39,975 nt of DNA, from positions 1-39,975 of IMG/VR virus record IMGVR_UViG_3300009436_000049, one strand, 5' to 3'. Source of the DNA: a virus. How positions within the stretch are numbered: position 1 is the stretch's first letter; every line of letters starts with the position of its first letter. Under the pieces are notes generated by a model. The model made no database searches. It saw only the letters and a program-made list of their open reading frames with translations, and was not told the origin of the DNA. A program made the position numbers and the translations under genes. Positions 6,663 through 14,765 of this stretch are shown here, in pieces.

Positions 6663-7886
6663 ATGGGAGATAAAGTTAGGGTTAGACTAAATAAGTCAGA
6701 GATTGAGTTTTTAGGGTTAAAAGTAAAAAAAGATAACAGACATAGATTAACAGAAGAACAACACAAAGAACTAATAACCCTTAGAACTACACCAAACAAA
6801 AGAAAGTTTGTAGAAACTATTAAGAAGTTAGACAAAAACGGTCGTACAATCTCCAGCACAGAAAAGCTACAAAGTAAACCGATTGAAGTACCTGATAACT
6901 TTGAGGTAATTAAGGTAAGCACATCTAAGACTACTGGTCAGCAATGGATTCAATACGCTCCAAAGAAAGAAACAATAGAGGAGGCTGTTGAAAGCTTTGA
7001 CTTTAAAAGTATCATAGAGAAGTATATTAACCCTTTAGATATTTATGGATATGATACGGTTACATACAAAAGTACCAATCTTAAAGACTTTGATAAGCTT
7101 ATTATAACAGATGTTCATATAGGAATGGACACTGACATAGATAACAATACTATGTATAAAGCTGAGTGGGATAAGAAAGAACTATTTAAAACAGCTCAGA
7201 TAGTAATAGATAAGACTTTAGAGGAGCAAGAAAGTGATATTCTTTATGTAGATGAGTTAGGGGATTTACTAGACGGTTTTAACGCTCAAACAACTAGAGG
7301 CGGTCATGCACTACCTCAAAATATGACTAATGAGGAGGCTTTTGATTATGCACTAGAATTTAAGCTTAAAATACTTTATGGCTTAATAGGTAGTTATAAA
7401 GAAATACATTTTAATAACATTTGTAACGATAATCATTCGGGTGCTTTTGGTTACTTTGTTAATGAAGCTTTCAAACAGATTGCGGAGTTACAATTTAAAA
7501 ACGTAACAGTAACCAATCACAGGAAATTTATTAATCATTACTTTGTTAAAGAAATTTGCTTTGTGATAAGTCATGGAAAGGATGATAAGAGTTTAAAGTT
7601 TGGTTTTAAGCCTCAACTGGATTTAAAAGGAGTTGATAAGATTGACCAGTATTTAAAACAAAATAAGATTTATAAAGATGCTGAGTTAATTATCTTTTGT
7701 AAAGGAGATTCTCACCAACTTTTAATGGATATGTGTACTAGTGATGATTTCTATTACTTTAACTATCCAGCTTTAAGTCCATCTAGTAACTGGATAAAGA
7801 ACAACTTTAAACTAGGGCGTCGTGGCTTCGTTAACGAGTCTTACAAAGGCTTAAAACACTATCAAAAGATTAACTTTATTAAATAA
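6663..7886 (+). CDS. Calcineurin-like metallophosphoesterase
   Basis: A 407-residue protein. The C-terminal 270 residues carry the spaced metal-binding motifs of the superfamily: ITDVHIG (near 149, D-x-H), GDLLD (near 199, GDxxD), CNDNHSG (near 253, the GNHD position, here DNH), SHGKDD (near 303) and KGDSHQ (near 346). The about 120-residue N-terminal region is basic and helical and may bind DNA. Family members are phosphatases or nucleases (SbcD/Mre11-like). The substrate here is unknown. It sits between terL and virion genes, so a role in DNA processing before packaging is possible but inferred. Confidence 0.75.
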   Translation: MGDKVRVRLNKSEIEFLGLKVKKDNRHRLTEEQHKELITLRTTPNKRKFVETIKKLDKNGRTISSTEKLQSKPIEVPDNFEVIKVSTSKTTGQQWIQYAPKKETIEEAVESFDFKSIIEKYINPLDIYGYDTVTYKSTNLKDFDKLIITDVHIGMDTDIDNNTMYKAEWDKKELFKTAQIVIDKTLEEQESDILYVDELGDLLDGFNAQTTRGGHALPQNMTNEEAFDYALEFKLKILYGLIGSYKEIHFNNICNDNHSGAFGYFVNEAFKQIAELQFKNVTVTNHRKFINHYFVKEICFVISHGKDDKSLKFGFKPQLDLKGVDKIDQYLKQNKIYKDAELIIFCKGDSHQLLMDMCTSDDFYYFNYPALSPSSNWIKNNFKLGRRGFVNESYKGLKHYQKINFIK

Positions 7887-7890
7887 TATT

Positions 7891-7898
7891 TATATTTA
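7891..7898 (+). promoter_or_regulatory. -7-like box, 4 bases before ATG
   Basis: TATATTTA is followed by CGCT and ATG (7903). Spacing is identical to the boxes at 10601, 14271, 21790 and 31242. Transcription from it would start at or next to the start codon. Confidence 0.45.
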
Positions 7899-7902
7899 CG
7901 CT

Positions 7903-8106
7903 ATGGAAAAGAAAACAGTTAAAAAGAAAGTAGAAAAGAAAGCGGTTAAGCCTGTAAAAGTATCTCTAAAGGATAAACTAACAGAAACAGTAAACTTTAT
8001 TGAGAAAGCAGTAAAAGAGGAAAGAGGTATCAATTTAAACACCTCAGCGTGTGCAAAACTAAATAAGGCAGCTTTCACTATTAATACTATTATTAAAAAT
8101 CTATAA
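7903..8106 (+). CDS. Lysine-rich small protein
   Basis: A 67-residue protein. The first 25 residues alternate K, V, E and A (KKTVKKKVEKKAVKPVK), a histone-tail-like basic segment, followed by an amphipathic helical region. The stop overlaps the next ATG by one base (TAATG), so it is coupled to the frameshift gene. It may bind nucleic acid because of its charge, but no family is recognised. Confidence 0.6.
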   Translation: MEKKTVKKKVEKKAVKPVKVSLKDKLTETVNFIEKAVKEERGINLNTSACAKLNKAAFTINTIIKNL

Positions 8107-9028
8107 TGATAACCGTAACTATCCTAGACAAAGAATATAAATTACGTAATGAATGGGCTGACAATACTATAAAGCAAATGTCTATAGCTCAAGATTATAT
8201 TGATGCTATGCCAAAGTGGTTAGAGCAGTATATTTATTCAGACAAAGAAGATACACCAGTAAGCGAGGTTAAGTTATTAGAGTTCTATATTGATTGGATA
8301 TTAATATTTTCAGACATACCTAGAGATTACTTAGAGTCTGAGATAGAAATAAAGGATTCTAAAGATACTTCACTAATAGAACTGTTTAACTTAGTAGGAA
8401 AGTTTTTAGGAGAGCCTACAGAGGCTGAGGTTGGCTCATCTGATACTATCAATTTTGAGGGTATAGACTATGTTTTTATAGAATCTGCTAAAACAGCTGG
8501 AGGAGTAGAGAAGCTTTTAGGCGGTGCTACATTCAAACACTTTGCAGAAAGTCAAGCATTATCTACGTTATTCCAAAAGAAACAGTATAGAAAGTGGGAG
8601 TACATTGCTAGAATCACAGCTATACTATTTAGAAAGCATCAGGATGAGGAGTATAATGAGCTTAAAATAGATACAAGATCTAAGAAGTTTTTAGAATTAC
8701 CAGTATCAGAAGCATATAAAGCATATTTTTTTTTGGACTCGCATATCAACAAATTACAAAGTTCTACCCTAACATCTTTAACGGAAAGAGCGGAAAACCA
8801 ATCGGCTCAGCATCAGAAACAATCGTTAAAAATGTTTATTGGCAAATTAAAGCCTATGAGCTATCTGAGAAAGGTATTTACACGAAAGAGGGGTTAAGTC
8901 CATTAGAAAGTGTTTACGATACCAATGTGTGGGATATAATGCAGTATATAAGCATACAAACAGCTCAAGACACTTTAAAGTATGAAGCTCAAGAGTTAGC
9001 ACATAAAAACTCTAAACGTAGCAGATAA
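8106..9028 (+). CDS. Tail-assembly-chaperone-like protein with probable -1 frameshift
   Basis: The 0-frame reads 263 residues from 8106 to 8897. At 8726-8734 a run of nine T gives TAT TTT TTT TTG. Slipping back one base opens a second frame (FFFGLAYQQITKFYPN...) that ends at TAA 9026-9028, overlapping the next ATG by one base. Downstream of the T run, the -1 frame uses ordinary AT-ending codons and reads as normal protein, while the 0-frame is rich in TCG, GCG and CAG, so the -1 frame looks like the real coding sequence. The fused product would be about 307 residues. The N-terminus (TVTILDKEYKLRNEW) resembles phage tail assembly chaperones, which use -1 shifts in lambda (G/GT). Alternatives are polymerase slippage on T9 or a homopolymer error. 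Confidence 0.65.
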
Positions 9029-9243
9029 TGGATAGGACAATGTTTATAGATCAAGTATTAGAGTCCTGTGAGCTTTACAGATATGATATTTTAGGGCAGT
9101 ATGTTAAATACTATTTACTTGGTATATCTGATAACCTGGTAAGGGTTGAAATGCGATACTTTGACGAGTATAGCGAGGTATGTACTACCTTAGAGTTTCA
9201 AAATGATGAACAGTTAATAGATGCTTTAATAGATGAGTTATAA
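9028..9243 (+). CDS. Hypothetical acidic protein
   Basis: A 71-residue acidic protein rich in Tyr, Glu and Asp. It starts on the stop codon of the shifted frame before it (TAATG), which implies that ribosomes finish the -1 frame at 9028. No family recognised. Confidence 0.6.
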   Translation: MDRTMFIDQVLESCELYRYDILGQYVKYYLLGISDNLVRVEMRYFDEYSEVCTTLEFQNDEQLIDALIDEL

Positions 9244-9247
9244 TAAT

Positions 9248-9262
9248 TTATTACTATATTAG
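9248..9262 (+). promoter_or_regulatory. Promoter, long-leader class
   Basis: TTATTACTATATTAG differs by one base from the boxes at 32015 and 33447. The leader to ATG 9287 contains CACTAAA, as do those promoters. It would allow separate expression of the duplicated gene pair and the glycosyltransferase. Confidence 0.55.
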
Positions 9263-9286
9263 CACTTCACACTAAACAAAAACAAC

Positions 9287-9484
9287 ATGACTATTAAGAT
9301 TAACAACAAAGAACAAGAGCAAGAAACACTAGCTAGACTAGGTAATGAGGGTTTTTTATGGGTAGATGATGTTTACCCTGAGGACTGGAAACTATCACTA
9401 AGCAATCACTTTAGAGGATTTCCTTATGAGTTAGTGATAATTAATGATAGTATAAGATGGTCTTATAATAACACTAAAAACTAA
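9287..9484 (+). CDS. Paralogous small protein, copy 1
   Basis: A 65-residue protein starting MTIKINNKEQEQ. It is clearly homologous to the next gene: both share TIKI.NK.QEQ.TL, LGNEG and VYP...SLSN...GFPY in the same order. Aromatic and glycine-rich segments suggest a small mixed alpha/beta domain. It follows its own promoter. Function unknown. Confidence 0.65.
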   Translation: MTIKINNKEQEQETLARLGNEGFLWVDDVYPEDWKLSLSNHFRGFPYELVIINDSIRWSYNNTKN

Positions 9485-9489
9485 ACACT

Positions 9490-9888
9490 ATGACTATTAA
9501 GATTGAAAACAAACAGCAAGAGCAAATTACACTAGAAAACTTAGGTAATGAGGGTTACAGATGGTCTACTGATGTTTACCCTATTGACTTTAAGCCGTCT
9601 TTATCTAACAACTTTAATGACATAGGCTTTCCTTATATTATTTATATAAGTAATAATGTTATTAATTGGGATTATCTAGGCACACTAGATTATATAAGTG
9701 AAATTGGATTACCTAGAAATGAAGATAGGGAGTTGATTAAAACAGATAACTCTAAGGTTAACGAAAACCTACTAAAAGAAAACAAAGAGTTAAAAGTACG
9801 TTTATCTAATATTGAGGAGTGGTTAAGAACTAGTGTTACTGGTAATGAATCATCAGAACATATATTAAACTTATTCTTTAACGACTAG
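9490..9888 (+). CDS. Paralogous small protein, copy 2 with coiled-coil extension
   Basis: A 132-residue protein. Residues 1-60 repeat the whole fold of the preceding 65-residue protein, six bases upstream. The remaining 70 residues add a leucine- and lysine-rich helix (LLKENKELKVRLSNIEEWL) predicted to form a coiled coil. The pair arose by tandem duplication with domain gain or loss. Function unknown. Confidence 0.65.
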   Translation: MTIKIENKQQEQITLENLGNEGYRWSTDVYPIDFKPSLSNNFNDIGFPYIIYISNNVINWDYLGTLDYISEIGLPRNEDRELIKTDNSKVNENLLKENKELKVRLSNIEEWLRTSVTGNESSEHILNLFFND

Positions 9889-9890
9889 CT

Positions 9891-10595
9891 ATGAATAGAG
9901 TACTTGTTGCAATGCCTACAGCAGATAAGAAAGATTATTGCGTAGATGAGTTTATAGAGCAGATTAAGACGTTTACATATCCATTATACGACATCTTTGT
10001 ATTAGATAATAGTAAAGACCCTAAACACGTTCAAAAGTTTTGGGAAAACGGTATTAAAGCCGTTCACGAGCCTATCAATGGTAACTTTAAATCTGAGTTA
10101 GCTAGACATCAAAACATAATCAGAAACTACTTTTTAAATGGTGATTACGATTACCTATTAATGCTAGAGTCTGATGTATTTGCTGGTGAATGTATCATAG
10201 AAAACTTAGTTAGCTATGCTGATGTTTACGGTGCTAGTATAGTTACCGCTACTTATGAGATTAGAAAGGAGGAGGACTTACTATGTTTAACCTCAACATC
10301 TGATAGAAGAGCTGTAAGAAGTGAGAAAATACTAACTAGAGAACATGGTTACAATATAATGGGGCAAGGTACTTTACCATTAAGACATTTATTAGTAGAT
10401 CCTGATGCTAGAATAACAGCCACTGGAATAGGTTGTACTTTATTCGGTAGAGAGGTATTAGAACAGGTAGAGTTTAGGGTAGACTTAGATTTAAATGCTA
10501 ATGCTTTTAGTGATACTTTTATTTTTACTGATGCTGAGAAATTAGGGTATAAAATCTTAATTAATTCTAATCTTATATGCACTCATAACAAGTAA
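9891..10595 (+). CDS. Glycosyltransferase, GT2-like
   Basis: A 234-residue protein with a Rossmann-like N-terminus (RVLVAMPTAD), a YDIFVLDN strand and LLMLESDVFAG near residues 84-94, the position of the DxD-type metal/nucleotide-sugar motif in GT-A fold enzymes. CTLFGREVLE near 183 and TDAEKLGYKI near 215 match the later part of family 2 glycosyltransferases. No membrane segment is seen, so it is probably cytoplasmic. In a phage it may glycosylate virion proteins or modified DNA bases; no base-modifying partner is evident, so virion decoration is a little more likely. Confidence 0.7.
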   Translation: MNRVLVAMPTADKKDYCVDEFIEQIKTFTYPLYDIFVLDNSKDPKHVQKFWENGIKAVHEPINGNFKSELARHQNIIRNYFLNGDYDYLLMLESDVFAGECIIENLVSYADVYGASIVTATYEIRKEEDLLCLTSTSDRRAVRSEKILTREHGYNIMGQGTLPLRHLLVDPDARITATGIGCTLFGREVLEQVEFRVDLDLNANAFSDTFIFTDAEKLGYKILINSNLICTHNK

Positions 10596-10600
10596 TTTAT

Positions 10601-10608
10601 TATTTTAG
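10601..10608 (+). promoter_or_regulatory. -7-like box, 4 bases before ATG
   Basis: TATTTTAG is followed by TGTT and ATG (10613). It has the same 4-base spacing as the boxes at 7891, 14271, 21790 and 31242, with a slightly weaker sequence. Confidence 0.35.
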
Positions 10609-10612
10609 TGTT

Positions 10613-10762
10613 ATGGATGAGATTATAGGAATGGCATTAAACCCTGAGTACTTTGAAACTGAGGAGGAAATGGATGGATTAAGTGATGAAATAGCAATGA
10701 TTCATATAGCAATCGGACACATACCAACCTCAACAAAAATAGATTTTATAAAACAAAATTAA
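10613..10762 (+). CDS. Very small acidic protein
   Basis: A 49-residue protein, MDEIIGMALNPEYF..., with an acidic first half and an amphipathic second half, ending at TAA 10762. It fills the gap between the glycosyltransferase and the next gene. Its start is placed 4 bases after a TATTTTAG box. Codon use is like the neighbours. No family recognised. Confidence 0.5.
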   Translation: MDEIIGMALNPEYFETEEEMDGLSDEIAMIHIAIGHIPTSTKIDFIKQN

Positions 10763-10773
10763 CATTAAGCCAA

Positions 10774-11286
10774 ATGAGTTTAGCCACTAAAAAAGTACTA
10801 GAGAAAGAGTTAGAAGTATTTAAAAGCCGTATTGAGTTTTTAAATAAATGGATAACTGAGATTAGGAATAAAACCTATGAAACTGATTACGATAGTTTCT
10901 CTGCATTAAACGAGGTTTACAAGCTAGAAAATGAGAGAGATTTTAAAGCTACGTTAGTATCTCAAAGAGTTAGCCAAATAGAAACAATAAACCAGCAAGA
11001 GGAGCTAAAAAGTAAAGCATCTAAAGAAATACCTGATTTAATTAATAAGGCTGAAATCGTATTAGAGCAAATAAGAGCGGATTTAATCGTATTAAAGACA
11101 TCTAAACCACTAAAGAAAGAGGCTAAGAAAGATAGATCGGACGGTATTAAAATGATTTCACTACAAATAGAGCAGATTGATACTATTATAATGGGTTGTA
11201 TTGAGAGATATAAAGCAAGTAATACACATACTCAACTATTAGCAGACTTTAGAGTATTAAATGAGGTGTTAAAGCTTAAGAAATGA
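10774..11286 (+). CDS. Coiled-coil hypothetical protein
   Basis: A 170-residue protein, almost entirely alpha-helical with heptad-like Leu/Ile spacing, highly charged. A very basic stretch (KPLKKEAKKDR) lies near 110-120. It overlaps the following small ORF by four bases (ATGA). It precedes the virion structural block, so a structural or assembly role is possible. No family recognised. Confidence 0.6.
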   Translation: MSLATKKVLEKELEVFKSRIEFLNKWITEIRNKTYETDYDSFSALNEVYKLENERDFKATLVSQRVSQIETINQQEELKSKASKEIPDLINKAEIVLEQIRADLIVLKTSKPLKKEAKKDRSDGIKMISLQIEQIDTIIMGCIERYKASNTHTQLLADFRVLNEVLKLKK

Positions 11287-11360
11287 GTTTAATAGGCTTA
11301 TTGTTTACCTTGTTATTAATCAGGATAATAGTAAAGTTTATACGCAATAATTTCCAATAA
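11283..11360 (+). CDS. Candidate 25-residue membrane peptide
   Basis: ATGA overlap with the preceding stop. The peptide has one hydrophobic segment (LIGLLFTLLLIRIIVKFI) and a basic end, ending at TAA 11360 just before a terminator. Coupling and composition suggest a real single-pass membrane peptide, but so short an ORF could be chance. Confidence 0.35.
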   Translation: MSLIGLLFTLLLIRIIVKFIRNNFQ

Positions 11361-11376
11361 ACAAAATAATTTTAAT

Positions 11377-11405
11377 AAAGGGGGTTTAATTACCCTCTTT
11401 TTTTT
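11377..11405 (+). terminator. Rho-independent terminator
   Basis: AAAGGGGGT pairs with ACCCTCTTT (one G-T pair) around loop TTAATT, and the T run continues to 11405. It separates the preceding small genes from the fibre/tail block starting at 11448. Confidence 0.8.
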
Positions 11406-11447
11406 GTACATTAGTTATATCCAACTATCAGCCGTATATCTAAAAAT

Positions 11448-11687
11448 ATGGCAACAATAATTAATAATACAGACGGTATAGAGGTTACCGATAATGGTGG
11501 TAGTGTTTACTTTATCAAATATGGTAATGTTAAACTTCTTAAATCAGCAACAACTTTAAGCATTTACGATAACTCAGAAAGGAGATCAGGAGCTAACGCT
11601 TTAAGATTTACCAGTGCTGAGGTAACTAATCCAGCTACAGCTAACGTAGATGCTCTTTATTTATCAATTAGAAACTTTATAGATTAA
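11448..11687 (+). CDS. Virion fibre-associated small protein, paralogue of next N-terminus
   Basis: A 79-residue beta-rich protein. It aligns along its whole length with residues 1-80 of the next protein: MATI.N.T.GIEV, NVKLLK, a SIYD/NIYD strand, EVT.P.TA, VDALY..../IDALY. It is probably a stand-alone copy of the particle-attachment domain of that fibre-like protein. The stop overlaps the next ATG by one base. TATATCTA (11435-11442) five bases before the start may be its promoter. Confidence 0.65.
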   Translation: MATIINNTDGIEVTDNGGSVYFIKYGNVKLLKSATTLSIYDNSERRSGANALRFTSAEVTNPATANVDALYLSIRNFID

Positions 11688-12571
11688 TGGCTACAATTAC
11701 AAATTTAACTAGCGGTATAGAGGTAGACTTCGGAGGAGCGGTTACTTATATCAAACACAATAACGTTAAACTTCTTAAAAGAGGTACTAACATTAATATT
11801 TACGATGATTCAGATGATGACGGTAACCAAAGAGGGCAAGTTTATATAACTATTCCATTTAGTGAGGTTACAAGTCCTGTTACTGCTGATATTGATGCAC
11901 TTTATACAGCCGTTAAAGGTTATATAGATGTTTCTAGTGGTGGCGGTGGTGGTACTGATGCTAATGCTGTTCATGTTAATGTAGGCTCTGAAATATCAGC
12001 AATAACGGCTAAGGCTACACCAACATCTAGCGATATTCTTTTAATAGAAGATGCTGCAGATAGTAACAATAAAAAGAAGATTACTATAGGAGATTTACCA
12101 GCTACAAGTGATGCTAATGCTGTTCATGTTAATGCTGCTAATGAGATCACCGCAATAACTGAGAAAACAAGTGTAGATAATCAAGATGAGTTTATATTAG
12201 AGGATAGCGATGCTAGTTATGTTAAGAAAAGTATTACTAGAAAGAACATTGTTAAACCTATTAGTAATAGTATAGAAACAGCAACAACTTTAACTCCTAA
12301 CATTGATGAGAATGAGCAAGAGGTAGTGACAGATTTAGCTAGTGCTTTAACTATAGCAGCTCCAACAGGTACACCGTCAACGGGTATGAAGTTAGTTATT
12401 AGATTAACAGATGATGGAACTAATAGAGCTTTAACATGGAATGTTATTTATAGAGCTATAGGAATTACTTTACCATCAACAACAACGGCTAATAAGATTT
12501 TATACATTGGATGTGTTTATGATGAGGCTGGAAGTAAATGGGATGTAGTAGCAGTTAAAGAAGAGGTTTAA
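11687..12571 (+). CDS. Modular head- or tail-fibre-like protein
   Basis: A 294-residue protein in modules. Residues 1-80 are the domain shared with the preceding gene. A glycine linker (SSGGGGG) follows. Two copies of a repeat with DANAVHVN and EI.AIT come next; the first copy also has LLIEDAADSN and KKKITIGDLP, a unit seen in phage fibre proteins. The C-terminal about 90 residues are a beta domain (from LTPNIDENEQ through ALTIAAPTGTP to YIGCVYDEAGSKWDVVAV) that recurs in phage fibre and head-fibre proteins. It is probably virion-exposed and may take part in host adsorption. Confidence 0.7.
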   Translation: MATITNLTSGIEVDFGGAVTYIKHNNVKLLKRGTNINIYDDSDDDGNQRGQVYITIPFSEVTSPVTADIDALYTAVKGYIDVSSGGGGGTDANAVHVNVGSEISAITAKATPTSSDILLIEDAADSNNKKKITIGDLPATSDANAVHVNAANEITAITEKTSVDNQDEFILEDSDASYVKKSITRKNIVKPISNSIETATTLTPNIDENEQEVVTDLASALTIAAPTGTPSTGMKLVIRLTDDGTNRALTWNVIYRAIGITLPSTTTANKILYIGCVYDEAGSKWDVVAVKEEV

Positions 12572-12607
12572 AAAGTAGTAATAATAAGTATTAAAAATTA
12601 AAAAAAA

Positions 12608-12889
12608 GTGATAACAATAATTAGCAAAATAGAATTAGAGGGTACTGATAATTTAAACTATACTGATGTTGGTTACACTACAGATATAAGTGTAATAAAT
12701 GAGATCAATGAGGCTTATGATAGTACATTAGGTAAGTTTTTAGGTGAGAATAGAACTAAACTAGAGATAGGTGAGGTGTCAATAAGTACTTTTTTTAGTG
12801 GTGTTAGTTATGTTAATGAGGCTAGGACAGAGGTGGAAAATGTTGATGCTTTAAGCCTTATTGAAATCACTAACGTAAATCAATTATAA
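12608..12889 (+). CDS. Hypothetical virion-region protein (GTG start)
   Basis: A 93-residue acidic, beta-rich protein. No ATG fits; the only start near the upstream end is GTG at 12608 after an A-rich leader. The stop overlaps the next ATG by one base. It lies between two fibre or tail-associated genes. No family recognised. Confidence 0.55.
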   Translation: MITIISKIELEGTDNLNYTDVGYTTDISVINEINEAYDSTLGKFLGENRTKLEIGEVSISTFFSGVSYVNEARTEVENVDALSLIEITNVNQL

Positions 12890-13554
12890 TGGCAGTACCA
12901 ACTAAAGGAAATGTTACAAGTGCTAACCCAACACCAGGAGCTAACTTTAAAACACAAAACCATACCCAAAACACTGGTAATGATGGTTTAATTATAGCTC
13001 AGTTTACTATGAGTAATGCTAGGAATTACACTAGTTGTACTTATGGCGGTGTTGCTATGACTCAGCTATATCAGATTAATAGAAGTGGTTTATCTCAAAG
13101 AATGGCTTTTTTTTATTTAGAGAATCCTCCAACTGGTACAAATCAATTAAGAGTTAATTTTAATAACTCACAATGGAATCCTATATCTATGCATATTAGG
13201 AGCTTTACTGATTGTGGAGGTGTAGGAGCATCTACAAGAACAGGCGGTCAATCTACACCAAATAACGGTAGTTTAACGGTAGAGGATGATAGTTTAATAA
13301 TGATTACTTCATGCTCTATTAACGCTATTACAAGCCAACAAATACCAACAGGAACAAATAGAACTTACACGCAACATAACACCAATAGACAAGTAGCTAC
13401 GGGTGCTATATCTGCTGATGTTGGGCATAGTGCTGGTAGTATTACTTTACGATCTACCTCGACATTCGGAAGTATAACACTAGATAGAACAGAGATAAAA
13501 GGTTTATCTAGTTCAGTTGATACATCAGGAGGCGACTTTTTTATGTTAATGTAA
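12889..13554 (+). CDS. Beta-sandwich virion/adhesin-like protein
   Basis: A 221-residue protein rich in Ser, Thr and Asn. The run LIIAQFTMSNARNYTSCTYG, then GVAMTQL and later MAFFYLENPP, resembles jelly-roll or lectin-like domains in phage tail and surface proteins, where a similar TYGGVAMT motif recurs. The C-terminus is a low-complexity tail (SSVDTSGGDFFMLM). It is probably exposed on the virion; receptor or glycan binding is inferred. Confidence 0.55.
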   Translation: MAVPTKGNVTSANPTPGANFKTQNHTQNTGNDGLIIAQFTMSNARNYTSCTYGGVAMTQLYQINRSGLSQRMAFFYLENPPTGTNQLRVNFNNSQWNPISMHIRSFTDCGGVGASTRTGGQSTPNNGSLTVEDDSLIMITSCSINAITSQQIPTGTNRTYTQHNTNRQVATGAISADVGHSAGSITLRSTSTFGSITLDRTEIKGLSSSVDTSGGDFFMLM

Positions 13555-13555
13555 T

Positions 13556-14233
13556 ATGGAGAGCGTTTTAAAAGAATTAGCAGAGAATTTAGAGGGAGGA
13601 TTAATAACAGCTTTAGTTATATTGGTTTTAGCTTTTATGTGGATATTTAAAAAAAGCATACCTACATGGGTAAATACTTTTTTAAGTGTAAAGCATAAAC
13701 TAACAATCAAATCTTTAGAACATCATGATGTTTTTAATACCTGTGCAAGGGTAGAGAAAGAGGTATCTTTTATGAAGTTCTACACGCATGGAGAATATGA
13801 CATTTCTAAGAGTAAAATGTGTAAAGACTTTACTAAGCATAAGATCAAAGTTTGTTCAGAAAGTTTTAACAATATACTAAAGGATGATATTGAGGCTATG
13901 AAACCTGATGAGTTTAAAATGTACATTATAGAAGCTCAGACTCAAATGCATATTAAATATATTGGTGCTATTGTAGATGAGTGGAGAGAAAAGGGTATTT
14001 CTGAGGATGATATAAAGTACGTTATTGAGTTATTTGAAAAGTTTAGATATGATGTTGTAAAGGCTTTTGAGTATAGAATAAATTCAATCTTTAGTACAAC
14101 CAGCCATAAAAACAATACAAGACGGCTATTAGCTATATTTGAAATGTGGGCTTTTGGTATTGATATGCTGCCTAGAGATATGCAAACAACTTTTGAAACT
14201 TTGAACGGTAGATTTAAAGAAATAAACTACTAA
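13556..14233 (+). CDS. Membrane-anchored hypothetical protein
   Basis: A 225-residue protein. One strong transmembrane segment (ITALVILVLAFMWIF, about residues 17-31) is followed by a basic turn (KKS) and a 190-residue helical soluble domain with several Cys. The topology suggests N-out, C-in anchoring. It lies at the end of the fibre block, before the operator-like dyad at 14245. It could be superinfection exclusion, lysis-related or structural; no family confirmed. Confidence 0.6.
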   Translation: MESVLKELAENLEGGLITALVILVLAFMWIFKKSIPTWVNTFLSVKHKLTIKSLEHHDVFNTCARVEKEVSFMKFYTHGEYDISKSKMCKDFTKHKIKVCSESFNNILKDDIEAMKPDEFKMYIIEAQTQMHIKYIGAIVDEWREKGISEDDIKYVIELFEKFRYDVVKAFEYRINSIFSTTSHKNNTRRLLAIFEMWAFGIDMLPRDMQTTFETLNGRFKEINY

Positions 14234-14244
14234 GTAAACTCTTA

Positions 14245-14278
14245 TTTAGAATCAATCTAAATTATTTTACTATATTTA
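14245..14278 (+). promoter_or_regulatory. 17-bp dyad operator plus -7 box (site 1)
   Basis: TTTAGAATCAATCTAAA (14245-14261) is a 17-bp dyad with one mismatched pair. It is nearly identical to the perfect dyad at 35943 and similar to 26863. A TATATTTA box (14271-14278) follows after nine bases, then AACT and ATG (14283). It is probably a regulated promoter for the tail operon. AAGTAAACT (14232-14240), the half-site of the 37470 repeats, lies just upstream. Confidence 0.55.
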
Positions 14279-14282
14279 AACT

Positions 14283-14765
14283 ATGGCTGATTACAGTAAT
14301 ATAATAGACGAATTACAGATAATAGCTAATGCCTTTGATGATGTTAGCTATTTTCTTTATAACCGAGTTAGTGCTGTAAATGGTACTCAAAATGCTAAAG
14401 GTTATCCTTTAATTCTAGTAAACTCTACTCCTAATACTATACGAGGTGATATTAATAATTCTTTTTTACCGAATAATAAGCGCTTTACCGTTGATATCTT
14501 TTGCTATAATTTGCGAAATAGAGATGTACAAGCGGTTAAGACGATGCAAAAAAGCCAAGCGGAGGTAGATGCTATCTTAGATAAATACATAGCTGAGGTA
14601 ATTAGAAGAAATATATCAGGAGCTAATGGATTTAGTATTGTAGAGTTTAATACAATAGGCGGTTTTATGGCTCATGATGTACACAACGATAAGTTAGTAG
14701 CATCTAAATACTCAATAACAATAGAATTAGACTCAAACTGTGTAACTGGTACATTTAATTACTAA
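14283..14765 (+). CDS. Tail completion / head-tail joining protein
   Basis: A 160-residue protein, DYSNIIDELQIIANAFDDV at the start, then alternating strands and helices including FTVDIFCYNLRNRDV and a C-terminal beta strand (YSITIELDSN). Size, fold pattern and position before an HK97 gp10-like gene fit tail terminator or minor tail completion proteins. It is first in the operon behind the dyad promoter, and its stop overlaps the next ATG. Confidence 0.5.
   Translation: MADYSNIIDELQIIANAFDDVSYFLYNRVSAVNGTQNAKGYPLILVNSTPNTIRGDINNSFLPNNKRFTVDIFCYNLRNRDVQAVKTMQKSQAEVDAILDKYIAEVIRRNISGANGFSIVEFNTIGGFMAHDVHNDKLVASKYSITIELDSNCVTGTFNY

Noticed and set aside
8726-8897. The 0-frame tail after the T9 tract as the only product
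   Set aside because: Its codon use is unlike the genome and the -1 frame is coupled to the next gene; kept only as a possible minor product.
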